In this document: positions 10,838 to 56,400 of the stretch, in pieces
Numbering within the stretch: the first letter of the stretch is position 1
Layout of the letters: each line of letters begins with the position of its first letter
Assembly (NCBI GenBank): GCA_018105865.1
Contig: CM030861.1
Location: 11,784,367-11,848,366, forward strand
DNA length: 64,000 nucleotides
Source: Metaphire vulgaris
Taxonomy: Eukaryota; Annelida; Clitellata; Crassiclitellata; Megascolecidae
Direction of reading: 5' to 3'
Position numbers and translations under genes: made by a program
The notes under the pieces: model-generated
The model's input: only the letters and a program-made list of their open reading frames with translations
What the model was told of the DNA's origin: nothing
The model's database searches: none

Positions 10838-12159
10838 TCCACCGCCACCCAATCCTCACGCAACACAGGTACGGGGCGACGGGAAATTCGACCGGACGCT
10901 TTGATGCCGGTCGCCCTATGTCCGGCGGCGGTGGCGGCTTAAGAGAAAACGCGATGTTTGTCCGGAGAAATTAAGGAAAACGGCATCGACCATAAAGCCA
11001 AGAAACGGAAGACGGAAGATGGCAATAATTTTCTACGACGATTTCTAATTCAACGTATCAACTATATAACACCGTGACCATTGTGTGAAAATGTGTGTTT
11101 TGCCCCTCCCCTTGAGAAATAATTCTGTGGGCGCCCAACGGCCCCTGCATTCGCGTAAGCAATAATTGAAATCGATTAATCGTTCTAAAGCCGTATCGAT
11201 AAGAAATGGGGTAAAATTCAGAAACTAGGACATATTATTATAACCGCATTTTGGATATCTGTCACTTTAAAGGGTTTTTAAATCTATACAATGTATAGCC
11301 ACCATTATTATAATTGCCAATCTAGACACATTAATACGGTGGAAAGTGACGGTTTTTTCTAGTCCTCTGACATCAGTGGGGGGCGCTCGAGGGTTCTAAA
11401 GCGAAATGTGAGCAATACATCGACATGAATTTTTGGGTCGCCCGAAAATTTTTCATGGACTAAAAGTCCAGGGTATTTTTTCGAAATTTGAGCGAAAATT
11501 TGTGGTGTCGCAGGGTTTTCATATTTGCACCGATTGAAGCCCAGTCGATGTCCTACAAAGAATCTGGACCCGCATTTTGGATATCTATCACTTTAAGACT
11601 CCTTTTATCTCTCCATTGATTTTGTAGACATTTGACAGAGAATAGATTTCTGGAAGACTTTGTATAGTGTCGTTTAACATGGCTCACTATTTTTCGTGGC
11701 ATTTCAAACGCTATAGGATAAAACTGAGGCAGAATATATTGGCTGTTCTAGTACCGTTTGATGCAATGAAGATGGGGACACAAGACAATGTGGATGACAT
11801 TCGTTTCAACACTCTTCTTACATCAATGAGAATAGTAGGTCTATCTTTCATGAAAAAATACAGTATTGGTGTTCTTGGTTGTGATTCCAATGTTTTAACA
11901 AGCCTTAAAACTGAAATCCACGTGTGGCCGAGTACTGTATGTTATAAACTGAGAACACGTTGTAACTGAGGCCGATATGACGAAGTTCTACCGCATTTGG
12001 TTAAATAGACAGTCCCCATAGCAGCTGCTGCTCGGGGATATTCACAACCGATTCCATGAGCCTTTCTGGGGTTGGGGTTGGGGGGGGGGGTACTGAGCTT
12101 CGATTGCGGACGTCGAGTTCTTTTCTTCCGCCGATGACGTTCCCTGCTTCTCAGACAGA

Positions 12160-12167
12160 CACAGAGA

Positions 12168-12235
<68 letters not shown>

Positions 12236-12253
12236 CAGACAGACAGACAGAGA
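12160..12253. repeat. (GA)n then (GACA)n microsatellite
   Basis: A GA run followed by ACAGACAG tetranucleotides. Confidence 0.9.
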
Positions 12254-12349
12254 ATCGACACTGATCAAACACACTTCAGAAACAACAGTCTGCATCCATC
12301 TGTGAGTGGTGGTGCTCGAGTCTTTCCCGTCCAGACGGTTGCAGTCGAG

Positions 12350-12380
<31 letters not shown>

Positions 12381-12847
12381 GCGAGCCAACCGACCGACCG
12401 ACCACGCGGTCACCCCTGTCCCCCGGCGCCACCCTCCCCCGTCACTCTTTCCATCACTCCTTCCGTCCGTCCGTCCCGGCTTTGTCGCTCTTTGCCGCGA
12501 CACTCCTGCCTGCGTCCGCGAAAACACCATCGATTGAAAAAGCCGCCGACCGTCCTTTCGCGACGGTGCCACCGTCGATACACCGGATGACACCAGACAT
12601 CCACCACCACCACCGGGGTCCGGACCTGCGTCTCCGCTCCACCTCTCTTCCACCTTCTTCCACTCCGTCTTCCCTGCTCCGCTCCACTCTACTCCACCCC
12701 CCACCCCACCCGGCCAGCCAGTCCGTCAGTCCTTAGGTTCGGCGGTTGATCGAAAGATGTCGCCCTCGTTGGCGGGTGACAGACGATCGACGGAACAGCG
12801 TTTTTCGTTTTCAAATACTGGCGCTACATGAATGCAGTCTGTCTGTG
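12350..12847 (+). promoter_or_regulatory. CpG-rich upstream region / putative 5' UTR of receptor gene
   Basis: This is a GC-rich, CpG-rich stretch that starts with a (GGC)n run and leads to the first receptor exon. No TATA box is obvious. That it includes the promoter or 5' UTR is inferred from position and composition. Confidence 0.35.
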
Positions 12848-38917
<26,070 letters not shown>

Positions 38918-38956
38918 CCACCCCACCCCCGACCCCATCTACGCCCCCACTCCAAG

Positions 38957-39142
38957 CAGTGGCGACTCCACATGGGGGACCCGTGCCCCCTATTATTGAA
39001 TGTCTGGTCCCCTAGTGGCTCTCCCCTGTCGGGACCCTATACTTACTACTATAACATACCTATCAACAAATGGTTGGACCCATGCTTAGAAGTTGCCACC
39101 CCAACGCCCCCACCCACTTGCCAAATCCTGGAGCCGCCAATG
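38957..39142. mobile_element. hAT-like MITE, family A
   Basis: CAGTGGCGACTCC to GGAGCCGCCAATG, 40 bp beyond the receptor stop codon, so it probably lies in the 3' UTR. Confidence 0.7.
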
Positions 39143-39532
39143 CACCCAAAGTCCCAAGACATCACAAACTTGTTTTGAGAGTTTTGAGAGTCTATGCTCG
39201 ACCCTCTCCCCACTTTTTGAAAGGCTACCAGAAGGAAGAGGAAGGAATAGGGGGTTGAAACCCAATTTTTTAAAAATCCACGCCCTAAGTACCCGGTTCC
39301 AAGTAACCCTAACGCTATGCTTTGCTTTGTGGAATGACAGTAAAACCTCGATAAAATCAGCACGAATACTGGTGACTTTTGGAGCATGCAGCCTAGTACT
39401 CAGCCGTACTGCGTACTGGTATTATAAGTACAGTAAGTATCGGTACAGTATGCAATATTATACTTCGTCGAGTATATACATTGTGAGAAATGCCGTCGTC
39501 AATAATGAATACATAGGGCGATAATAGGCCTA

Positions 39533-39634
39533 CAGTAGAACTTCGTTATAACGTACTTAGCGGGTCTGAAAAACGTAGTACGGTATGTACGAGGTACGTT
39601 ATAACCGAGAATGCGTTATAACGAAGTTCTACTG
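39533..39634. mobile_element. TA-flanked mariner-like MITE, short copy
   Basis: CAGTAGAACTTCGTTATAACG and its inverse at the right end, TA on both flanks, about 100 bp in all. Confidence 0.8.
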
Positions 39635-39684
39635 TATCCTCACAGGGAAAAACTGGCTAAATGCAAATCGAAGCGCGTTGTAAC

Positions 39685-39865
39685 CAGGGTTATTTCTAGG
39701 ATTATCAATAGGGGGGTGTCGGTAAATTCAGGGTGTCCCCCGCCAAAAAGTCTGACAAGCAAAAATTGCCACCCCATAGCTGAGATTGAGGGTGTTGGGG
39801 TATCGGTCTCAAATTGAGGGGGGTGATCGGGTGTGTTAGGGGGGAGGGGTGTAAAAATATCCCTG
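39685..39865. mobile_element. hAT-like MITE, family E, perfect 8-bp duplication
   Basis: CAGGGTTATTTCTAGG to AAAAATATCCCTG, flanked on both sides by GTTGTAAC. Confidence 0.85.
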
Positions 39866-40270
39866 GTTGTAACTTTTAGCGGCCATCGACTGATATCAAG
39901 AACATTACTTAAATGGCGCTATAGAAGTTGAACGACGATTTGCCTTTTAAAAAAAGAAGACACCGGAAGTGAAAAAGTGCAATAGAGAGACTAATCAATC
40001 CAGAGAAGATATGCAAATAGATCACGTGATCACGCGTCCCAGTTACATATTAATCATCGTATCGCCAATGTGCTGGTTAAGATGTAGGCCAAATGGGCGA
40101 GTCAATAGTAGTGTTTGTTTATCTGTCTGTCTAAGCAGCAACTTAATTAAGCCAACAGTGTATCTAATTAATTAATTTATTAACTATTAATTAATAAATC
40201 GATTAATTATTGAATGTGCAATGCTTCTACACGTCGTCTACACGACTCTACATGGCTATCCATCTGTGAC

Positions 40271-40535
40271 CAGTGGCGTAGCCAGGATTTCCGAAATGGG
40301 GGGGGGGGTGGAAGTGGTTTTTGACGGTGACCAACTTCGAAAAAATCTTGACAACCAGAGAAAGGTCATCCTCATCTTTCCTTCTTCTAGCTTTCCCTTC
40401 CAGATACTGACATAGCCAAGGGGGTCACCCAAAATAAAATCGCGTCCCAAAATTTAAAAAAATGTATAGAAACTCATTTTAATTTTTTCCGGCAGCCCAG
40501 GGGGTAACCCCACATTATCTTGGTTACGCCACTGT
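40271..40535. mobile_element. hAT-like element (CAGTGGCGTAGCC ends)
   Basis: CAGTGGCGTAGCCAGG to GGTTACGCCACTG, flanked by TCTGTGAC and TCTGTGCT, a partly decayed 8-bp duplication. Confidence 0.65.
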
Positions 40536-40636
40536 CTGTGCTTTGCAATGGAGTGGCGTACCAGGGTGTGACAGACAGGCCATTAGAGGTTTCATAAGGA
40601 ACTAATTTGAAAAATCTTAATGTACTATAACCAACT

Positions 40637-40716
40637 TTAACCCCTTAACTGGGTATTTAACTGTAACTCAATGTAAAATGGACGGATATATCCGGGATCC
40701 CCAGTTAAGGGGTTAA
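40637..40716. mobile_element. 80-bp piggyBac-like hairpin MITE, copy 2
   Basis: TTAACCCCTTAACTGGGTAT to CCCCAGTTAAGGGGTTAA with the shared core ATGGACGGATATATCCG. Confidence 0.78.
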
Positions 40717-40885
40717 GCAAGGCTCGTAAACAACGTATACTCGTAAAGGGTCATTTTTTAAAAACTATTCATATCGACGCATCATGCTAATAACATTGAA
40801 TGCCCAATCGGTCTCTCGAGTTCATCGCCGAAAGCATTATTCTTGCTTCGTTACTTCTGCGGCAAATCAATTTTTGGCATTAATA

Positions 40886-41252
40886 CAGTAGAACTTCGTT
40901 ATAACGCGGGTCTTAAAATTTAGTACGTTAAATCGGATGTTACACAGTGTTTGTTCTAGCCACCTTGACATAGTGTGGGGGAGTTTGAAATGTTTGGGGA
41001 GGGGACAAGATTTGTCTCTCCACGCTTTGGGGTGGATTTTCATCCCCAAGCCAACATATACAATTTGGGGAATTTTAAAACTTTGGGGGAATTCCCCCCC
41101 CCCCAACAGGCCTAGAATAAACACTGCCGGATGTAGCCTGCGTTATATCCAATACCATCCAATACGGTAACGCATCACACGAGACCGTACTCTGCGGTAC
41201 GTTTTAACCGAGTGCGCGCTATAACCGAGTCCGTTATAACGAAGTCTCACTG
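40886..41252. mobile_element. Mariner-like MITE interrupted by a second MITE
   Basis: Outer ends CAGTAGAACTTCGTTATAACG and TTATAACGAAGTCTCACTG, TA on both flanks. Inside, 40945-41126 is another element with ends CAGTGTTTGTTCTAG and CTAGAATAAACACTG. Confidence 0.75.
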
Positions 41253-41378
41253 TAGCACGAAGTGTCAAATCGAAAAATAAAGCAGAAAAGACTAACTATT
41301 AATTACTAAAATTACTCTACTTTGATTGTCGCAGTGCTTGCGTCTGCTGATTTGATTGAATTTTCAATCAAGGACGAC

Positions 41379-49553
<8,175 letters not shown>

Positions 49554-49837
49554 CTGCAATGACCCGTTTATCAAACGGTGCTCTTGTGCCACAGAGTCGC
49601 GGAGAGGGTGGGGGAGGGTGACGGGAGATTTGTTTGGGGCGGTATACAGGCGACTGAACAGAGAACTAGGGTCAACAGGGTGATGATGGAGGTGGGGGTG
49701 CGGGGGTGGGGTGGGGGTGGGGGTGGGGCAATTCTCTTGGCGCTGTTCGTCGAACCTTAACCGAACGTGTCACGTGACTCTAAACAAGGAAGATTTTTAC
49801 GTACGTGGCCTCCGACGAGAAAAGCCCAAACACAACA

Positions 49838-49840
49838 ACA

Positions 49841-49890
<50 letters not shown>

Positions 49891-49891
49891 A
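49838..49891. repeat. (ACG)n microsatellite
   Basis: About 17 ACG units between CAA runs. Confidence 0.9.
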
Positions 49892-50072
49892 ACAACAATG
49901 GAGATAGACACGAAGACACATTTTGCTATTCAAACTCTGTTACATACACAGTCATTCGTACTGTATACGGCATTCATTCTGCATGACCCGCATTTCTGTG
50001 CAGATTGTCGGCAGATCCACGGCATGGCTGCCGATCTAACCTAGACTCGGATGTAATAAAGTACCTATATAC

Positions 50073-50231
50073 CAGTGGCGGTTCCAGGATTTCTTGCTGG
50101 GGAGGAGGGGAGGGGTTAAATGAATTCATAGGAAGTTGGTCGGGGGTGGGGTGAAAAGAGAGGGAAAATCAATAAACTAGCAAAAAAGTCGGGTGGGGGG
50201 ATACATTGTCCCCCACGTGGAACCGTCACTG
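50073..50231. mobile_element. hAT-like MITE, family A, diverged
   Basis: CAGTGGCGGTTCCAGG to GGAACCGTCACTG. The target duplication is not clear. Confidence 0.6.
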
Positions 50232-50960
50232 GCACCTACTGCTTTTGCCGAAATGTCATAAAGCTAAATATTCTCGACTAAGCTCTAAAACTCAACAATC
50301 ATTCCCCCTCCCCTTTTTCCTCCACGGGAGGTAAAGGGGGCCATGCATCAGTCGTGGAATTCGCGCAAAACCCTTGATCTATTTTTGCAGGGTGGGTGGG
50401 GTTTGGTAGCATGATTTGGGCATAATTTGTCATATGAATGTGAATGTGCTAATAACTTATTGATTGCGTTTCTTTTACTTGTAAGCTTTTAGAACTCGAT
50501 AATGATCGACGTGCCAGCCATCACCTCCCCCCATTCTGGAACCCTGGTCACGCCACTGTAAGCAACGAACAGTTGTCAATGCGTAAGTTGTGGTTAAGAC
50601 TATAGAACGTTGACAGTTTTAATCGTTCATGAAGAGAATGTATATGTCTATTAGATGTGTTACTGTTCAACTCTTCGTAATGTTTTTGTCCTATAATCAT
50701 TACGCATAAATCAAACTAACGTGGACATTTACAGTATATAAATGCCTAGTCTATAGTTTGTCATTGGACTTTTAGAATGTGGTCGATATCTTAGTATATA
50801 TAGACCCTTGCGTGCTACTCTGTACCAGGTTAAAACTCAACAATAGGACATTAATTTTAGTGTCCGATAAAAAGGCGCCGTCCTCTGTAATTATAAATAC
50901 GAGTGAAATGTCGCAACCTGTGAAGCAAATTCACGTTTTATAGTCGAATTTCGATCGCAG

Positions 50961-51140
50961 ATATGTTATTCAGTGGACTGAAAAACTTCGATCGACTTGT
51001 CTGGAAGCGAGGGGATCCATAATCCATATGCTACCCCCACTAGCTAGTCGAGGCCGGTCTCATGCAGGTGGAGGTAGAATATGGATCCCCTCGCTTCCAG
51101 ACTAGTCGATCGAAGTTTTTCAGTCCACTGAATAACATAT
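50961..51140. repeat. Near-perfect 60-bp inverted repeat with 60-nt spacer
   Basis: The left arm (50961-51020, starts ATATGTTATTCAGTGGACTG) and right arm (51081-51140, ends CAGTCCACTGAATAACATAT) are complementary over 60 bp with one mismatch. Confidence 0.95.
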
Positions 51141-51332
51141 CTATGGATGGTCCCAAATGGGAGATTTCCCATTTGTGCGCCTATTTAACCTCGCATATTT
51201 CCAGAAATCGAGGTGTTTCCGGTAAAAAGACTGACGAGCAAAAGATGGTCATCCAACAAACTGGCGACGACCTCTGTACTCTTTTAAATCTATGCCTATA
51301 TTAGGAAAAATATCAAACATATGCTATATAGG

Positions 51333-51507
51333 CAGTGGCGGCTCTAGGATTTGGCAAGTGGGGGGCCGTTGGGGTGGCAACTTCTAATCATTGGGCCAAC
51401 CATTTGTTGTTTAATGTATGTAGCATTAAGTATAGGGTCCCAACTGGGGGGGGCAGGCACTCAATAGGGGGCACGGGCCCCCGTGCCTTCCGGTGGAGCC
51501 GCCACTG
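51333..51507. mobile_element. hAT-like MITE, family A, perfect 8-bp duplication
   Basis: CAGTGGCGGCTCTAGG to GGAGCCGCCACTG, flanked by TATATAGG on both sides. Confidence 0.88.
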
Positions 51508-51726
51508 TATATAGGTCTGTGTGACGAAAATAGATAAAATGCGGGTATAGGCTTATTGTCGCATATTTGTGCAGAAATTGCATATGCGGGAAAACAGAAG
51601 AAAATTCGGCGCATTAGAATTTTTTTATTTTGTCATAATCGCATTAAACCGGAAGTCCTACAAAGAGATACTCTGGCTTCCACATTGAACTGAACGACGA
51701 AGAAAGGAGTGATGTCCCGGTGCATT

Positions 51727-52100
51727 ATGGCCATCTGGCGAACGTTAGTTGAAAGAATCTTCTGAGTTTTGAATAAATGAAAAAAACAAAAGCTTTGATT
51801 CAATTCGAATGAAAATTGTGGCAAATATATTATACATAATTATTTATGTTTTCTCAAATGAGACAAACATGAAAGAAATAGATAACTAAATGTTTTTAAA
51901 ATTATTTTTAAATTTTTGCCAAGGACATACCTTTCTTAAGCGTCTTAAAACCCTATGGATATGGCAAATTGGCTTTACAGCTAGATACTGTCCCTTCTCT
52001 AAATAGACAAGTTGTTGTAGAGATTCCTCTTGTTAGTGGAGTTTCAAGGCAAAATGGTCGGAATACGAATATACGATTAATTGTAAAAAGTGTTATGGAA
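51727..52100 (+). repeat. Dispersed repeat, copy 3
   Basis: Same ordered blocks as the other copies: GGCCATCTGGCGAACG, AAAACAAAAGCTT, ATTCGAATGAAAATT, GACATACCTTTCTTA and GGCAAAATGGTC. Confidence 0.75.
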
Positions 52101-53260
52101 TCTACCAGAGTCCAGACATATTGAAAAGTGGAAGTCCATGACCGCCATACCTGAGAACACAGCCTGAGAAGAAGGCTTTAAATATGCCGTAACGTCTATG
52201 GCAGTGCATTGTCTAATGGAATGCTCACAGATGCGAATGCTTTTTACGTTTTTCTACGAGGCAAATGTAAAGCAAGCAAGTACAATCTTGTGAATTAGAC
52301 GTCTATAACGCTTTCAGAAGCAGCACCGCAGCACTTCCTTATTCATAGGCGCTTACTCTTAGTACGAAGCAGTGTTGTGACTATTGAAATAGTCAATACT
52401 ATTTAAATACTATAGTTTTGAAGCGAAGTAGCTATAGCCAAAGGTGTAAGTAAGTAAGTAAGTAAGTAAAATCACGTAGATTTCTATAGCGCCTTGCAAT
52501 ATTTGGCATTTGGAATCAGAACTTTGACTGATTTGACCGTGTCCAGCAATCTTTCTATGTGTTTTTTTACTTTTATAATTAGTATTTTCAATTCTCCTCA
52601 ATTTAGTCTGACAAGTAAAAAAGGTCACCACCAACTTTTAAGGGCAAATAGCTATTCAATTTACCAGGTTGTCCCAGCGAGATTGAAAATTTTCGCAATT
52701 TTTGAACTTGGGCTACAGGCTTTTGAGTACGTTTTCAAATCTGGGCTTCTCTTTTCTGGGCTTTTTTCAAAAAGTGCGCTGGCATCACTAACGAGGAAAA
52801 TGTTGTTTACATGCACATGAAGGCACGATTATGAGCGTTTTAAATAATATTTTACGCACAAATTCAACGTTTCGGTCATTAAAATTTTACGATTTTAACG
52901 CCGAAAGTTTACCGGATCGAATATTATTCCGAGTCGACCGGAGCCGCTGCAATATGACTTACTAAAGAACTTCTATAGCGCCATTTTAGTAGACCGATAA
53001 TGCCATATCGTTTAAACTTTAGAGGATCGCCTCCATGCTAATACCAATGTCATAATAATGTGATTTGAAGTGATTTAGAAGGCTGAGTAAGCCTGTGTGA
53101 AACTACTCCAAGAAATCTCTTTTGCCCCAAATATCCAAGATCAATCAAGCATTGGGTAAAACTCAAGGTGTAAGGGTTGTATACAGCATTGCTTGCAATG
53201 TGTGCCCACTGTGTGAGTAATTTAAATTGTGTTTTACGTTGATGTTTAGGAAGCATAACG

Positions 53261-53404
53261 ATGTTCTACGCAAATTTCATTCTGAAGAAGCGTGGACCTC
53301 TGTCTCGCATCTGGCTGGCGGCTCACTGGGATAAAAAGCTCACAAAGGCGCACATCTTCGAGACGGACATCGAAGGGAGCGTAACGGCCATGTTATCCCC
53401 TGAG
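53261..53404 (+). CDS. RAD21: RAD21 exon 1
   Basis: Start ATG in ATAACGATGTTC; 48 residues to MLSPE, phase 0, donor GTGACT. Confidence 0.95.
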
Positions 53405-56400
53405 GTGACTGCTTTCAGTGCTGCCACATTGACTTTTTAATTGCTCTGCACAATAAACAGTTGTTAATTTTAGTCATTTGGCACCCATTCCAGCTTAGAG
53501 TGTCATAGTAGTTAATTTGCTTGACAAACTGTTGGATGTACTTAATCTTCTTGTGTCGCATATGTCTTGTACTTCTTCTGCGTTGACACATTGGCGACGA
53601 ATGACATATTGGCACGACCTAAATTGCATTGGCTAGCTAAGTCTTAGGTGTGCATGTTTTTTAAAATTGCCTTTTGAAGAGTGCTAGTCCAGAAGTTACC
53701 GGGACAGACATGTACCTGTCTTTTGTTTTATTTCACTACTATGTGTAAAATAAAATAATTGTCTGCCTCACTGGTTGTCCCGAGGATGCGCCCCTGCACC
53801 GCAGGGGACCGCGCATTTCATGTGGCTGCCTCTAGGGCCTGGAACAGCCTACCACCATCCGTTCAACTTTCCCCTTTGCTTAACATTTTTAGAAAGAAGC
53901 TAAAGACTTGGTTGTTCTGCTCTTGTTATGAACTCTAACTCTGTAATGTGTTTACGTAGTCCGCCTCTGGACGAGGCACCGCAATAATCCGAACGTTATT
54001 TACTTTACTTTTACTTTACTTCACGTTCAAATAGCACTCTTAGCTGACGAATTTACAAGCCGCTGTTTTTATCGTGCCGGCGTCTTTAGCTGAAGTTGGC
54101 GCTGCGAACATCCAGCCACCTGCTGCTTGGCGTTGTCAGGGTCTATTCGAGAAAGACGAAATACCTTTTGGCCGATTGCAACGAGGCTTTGGTCAAGATC
54201 AAACTGGCGTTTCGACCGGGCGTTGTCGACCTTCCCGCAGAAAACCGAGAGGCTTCGCTCGCCACCATCAACATCCGTGAAGATTTCACCAGTTTCGATT
54301 TGGATGTGACGGACTTCAAGTAAGTACAGGGATATTTTTACACCCCTAACATCCCCAACACCCCGCACCCCAATTTGAAGTCGACACCCCCAAAATTTGG
54401 TAATGTGACAATGGTATGCATACAAAGTGCATAATAATTAGCTCCGGACCCCCCCATTTGAGGTTGACACCCCCTCCCAAATTCACGATCCTAAAAATAT
54501 CCCTGAGTAAGTATGAAAGTGGTAATTGGGGTTTGATTAACCTCAGAACTGTCGAAAATCTGATTTTCGTCTTTTTCCTTCATTCTTCTTTCTTGGACGC
54601 TTTTACGGTCAATCGAAACCAGTGTCTCACTCCTTGGAAAAATGTCAAATTTGTTGTCTCTATTGACTGATACTTGAAGTGCATATGACAATATTTGGAC
54701 AGTCTCTTCTTGTTGGCGTTGTCAGCGACAGAGATTTGACGGTAGCTATTCGAAGCTGCACTTAGTTTCTCATTGAAATGTTGATGAGAATGTGCTGAAT
54801 ATGATTTTTTGTAGTGAGGTTGATTTTCACGCTCGATTCTCCGTTAATCAAAGTCGCCCCGAGGACATAACCTTACGCGAGGAGGTTGCCTGTGTGGAAT
54901 TCATTGGCGATGACGACTTTGGTCAGTCGAATGTCTGTTGATAAGAATTCTTTGTGTTGTGTTGGCATTGTTCCAGTTGATGTTTGTGTTATGTGCATTG
55001 ACGATTTTGTCTTGCCACCTTTTTTTTTACAAATAATTGTCACCCTCTGAATGGAATGCAGTTGGTGGCGCTCCTGGAAAATACAGTGATCAGACCCTGG
55101 CGGCTACCAGAATGTTGAGAATTTCCGTAAAGGTTTGGAAGTTCTAAACTTTGTACAGATGTGAAAGCGGAGTGGATAGCTACTGTATAATAGTAGATGG
55201 CTTGGTGTCACAGATACTAGTAGCAGTGGTGTTGAACTCATGATGAAATGGTCGTGTGTTGGTGTAATCATGTTGACGTTTGTTTATTCTGCAATGCACG
55301 TCCTTTGTTCTTGGTATTTGGTAGGGTGTTATCACTGTTGATTTTCTTGTTGATTTTTTCATTACTTTCGGAAGCTACAGGTTTTATTATTTCTAACAGC
55401 TATAGCGTCCACTCTCTTAGTTTGCCATCTTATTGACATCTAGTGTATTGCATTAGAGACAATTATTTGTACTATGTATGCAATTGCAGCGGCAGCACCT
55501 CTGAGTGATTCTTCAGAAGAGGCGCTATATGAATACTCTTACATTACAATACATCGTATACGATGTCTTCACGATGATATTATGCTCTGTCCGTTTCTTT
55601 TCAGTTAATTTCCTGCCTATATATGTTATCACTTGAATGATGACTTATTGGTCTTGTCTTAACTGTACCGACTGTTTCCCCATTTTTTTACCCTGTTGTA
55701 AATGTACTGGTATTATTGTATGGTATTGTAAATGTATTGTTCTATTTTGAGTCTATTGTCAAGTTGTTTTGCGACAGTTGACAGCGATAAGATCGGGGGT
55801 CCGACGACCGTCGAGGCGGTCGATTTGTTTCTTGACAAACTCGGGAGCGCCAATTACGGGCGTCTGGCCAGCTATTTCAAATGCATCGATATGTCGCCGC
55901 AGACGACCGATCGAGTCGCGCAGTTTCTGGCGACGCCTCGAAAAATGGCGCGTAACACGAGCCTCGCTGACAGCGGCGTTGGCAGCCCGTCTGTTTGGCT
56001 CGAGTCGGTAAACCCTTCGTTTGGGGAGGCTAGCAGGAGCCCGACTAAAGGATTTGGTAAGAAGTTGGCTTTGCGGCTTTTGGTCTTAGTGGTCATGGCT
56101 TTGACGAAAGAGCGACGACATTTTGGAGTCAGTTCGTAACACAGATGGCAGCCCATTCGCTTTGAAATACGCAGGGATCTTGACGTGCCGTTTGGAGTAA
56201 TTTTTTACGTTAAGATTTTACTTTAATGTGACATCGTGGTCTTACGTTTAGTTATTGGCACAATCTCATTCCAACGGTGGTTTTTGAATGTCTTTTTGTG
56301 TTTTATTTTGCAAATTTTACTACTTTTGAAGTGACTGTTTTCCTGGTAGATGTCGCATGAAAAACAGTGGTGTTCTGTGGTGCTTGCCATGTGTTATTTA

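Larger units (their letters stand above)
6769..12847. other. Intergenic region between NDUFS6 and the receptor gene
   Basis: NDUFS6 and the receptor gene diverge from this stretch. It holds a dispersed-repeat copy (7255-7700), a ~200-bp tandem repeat (8383-8905), TA, GA and CACC microsatellites, and CpG-rich patches at 9890-10110 and 12300-12850. An ORF at 11667-11969 matches no family I know. I see no convincing exons. Confidence 0.5.
38918..41378. other. Intergenic spacer between convergent genes
   Basis: Made almost entirely of mobile elements: family A at 38957-39142, mariner-like at 39533-39634, family E at 39685-39865, hAT-like at 40271-40535, piggyBac-like at 40637-40716 and a nested pair at 40886-41252. 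No exons are seen. Confidence 0.7.
49554..53260. other. Spacer between the divergent unknown gene and RAD21
   Basis: Holds family A elements (50073-50231, 51333-51507), a 60-bp inverted repeat (50961-51140) and a dispersed repeat copy. The first exons of both genes should lie here or be partly non-coding; I could not locate them. RAD21 exon 1 starts after an AG acceptor (GATGTTTAG), which suggests an upstream 5' UTR exon. Confidence 0.5.
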
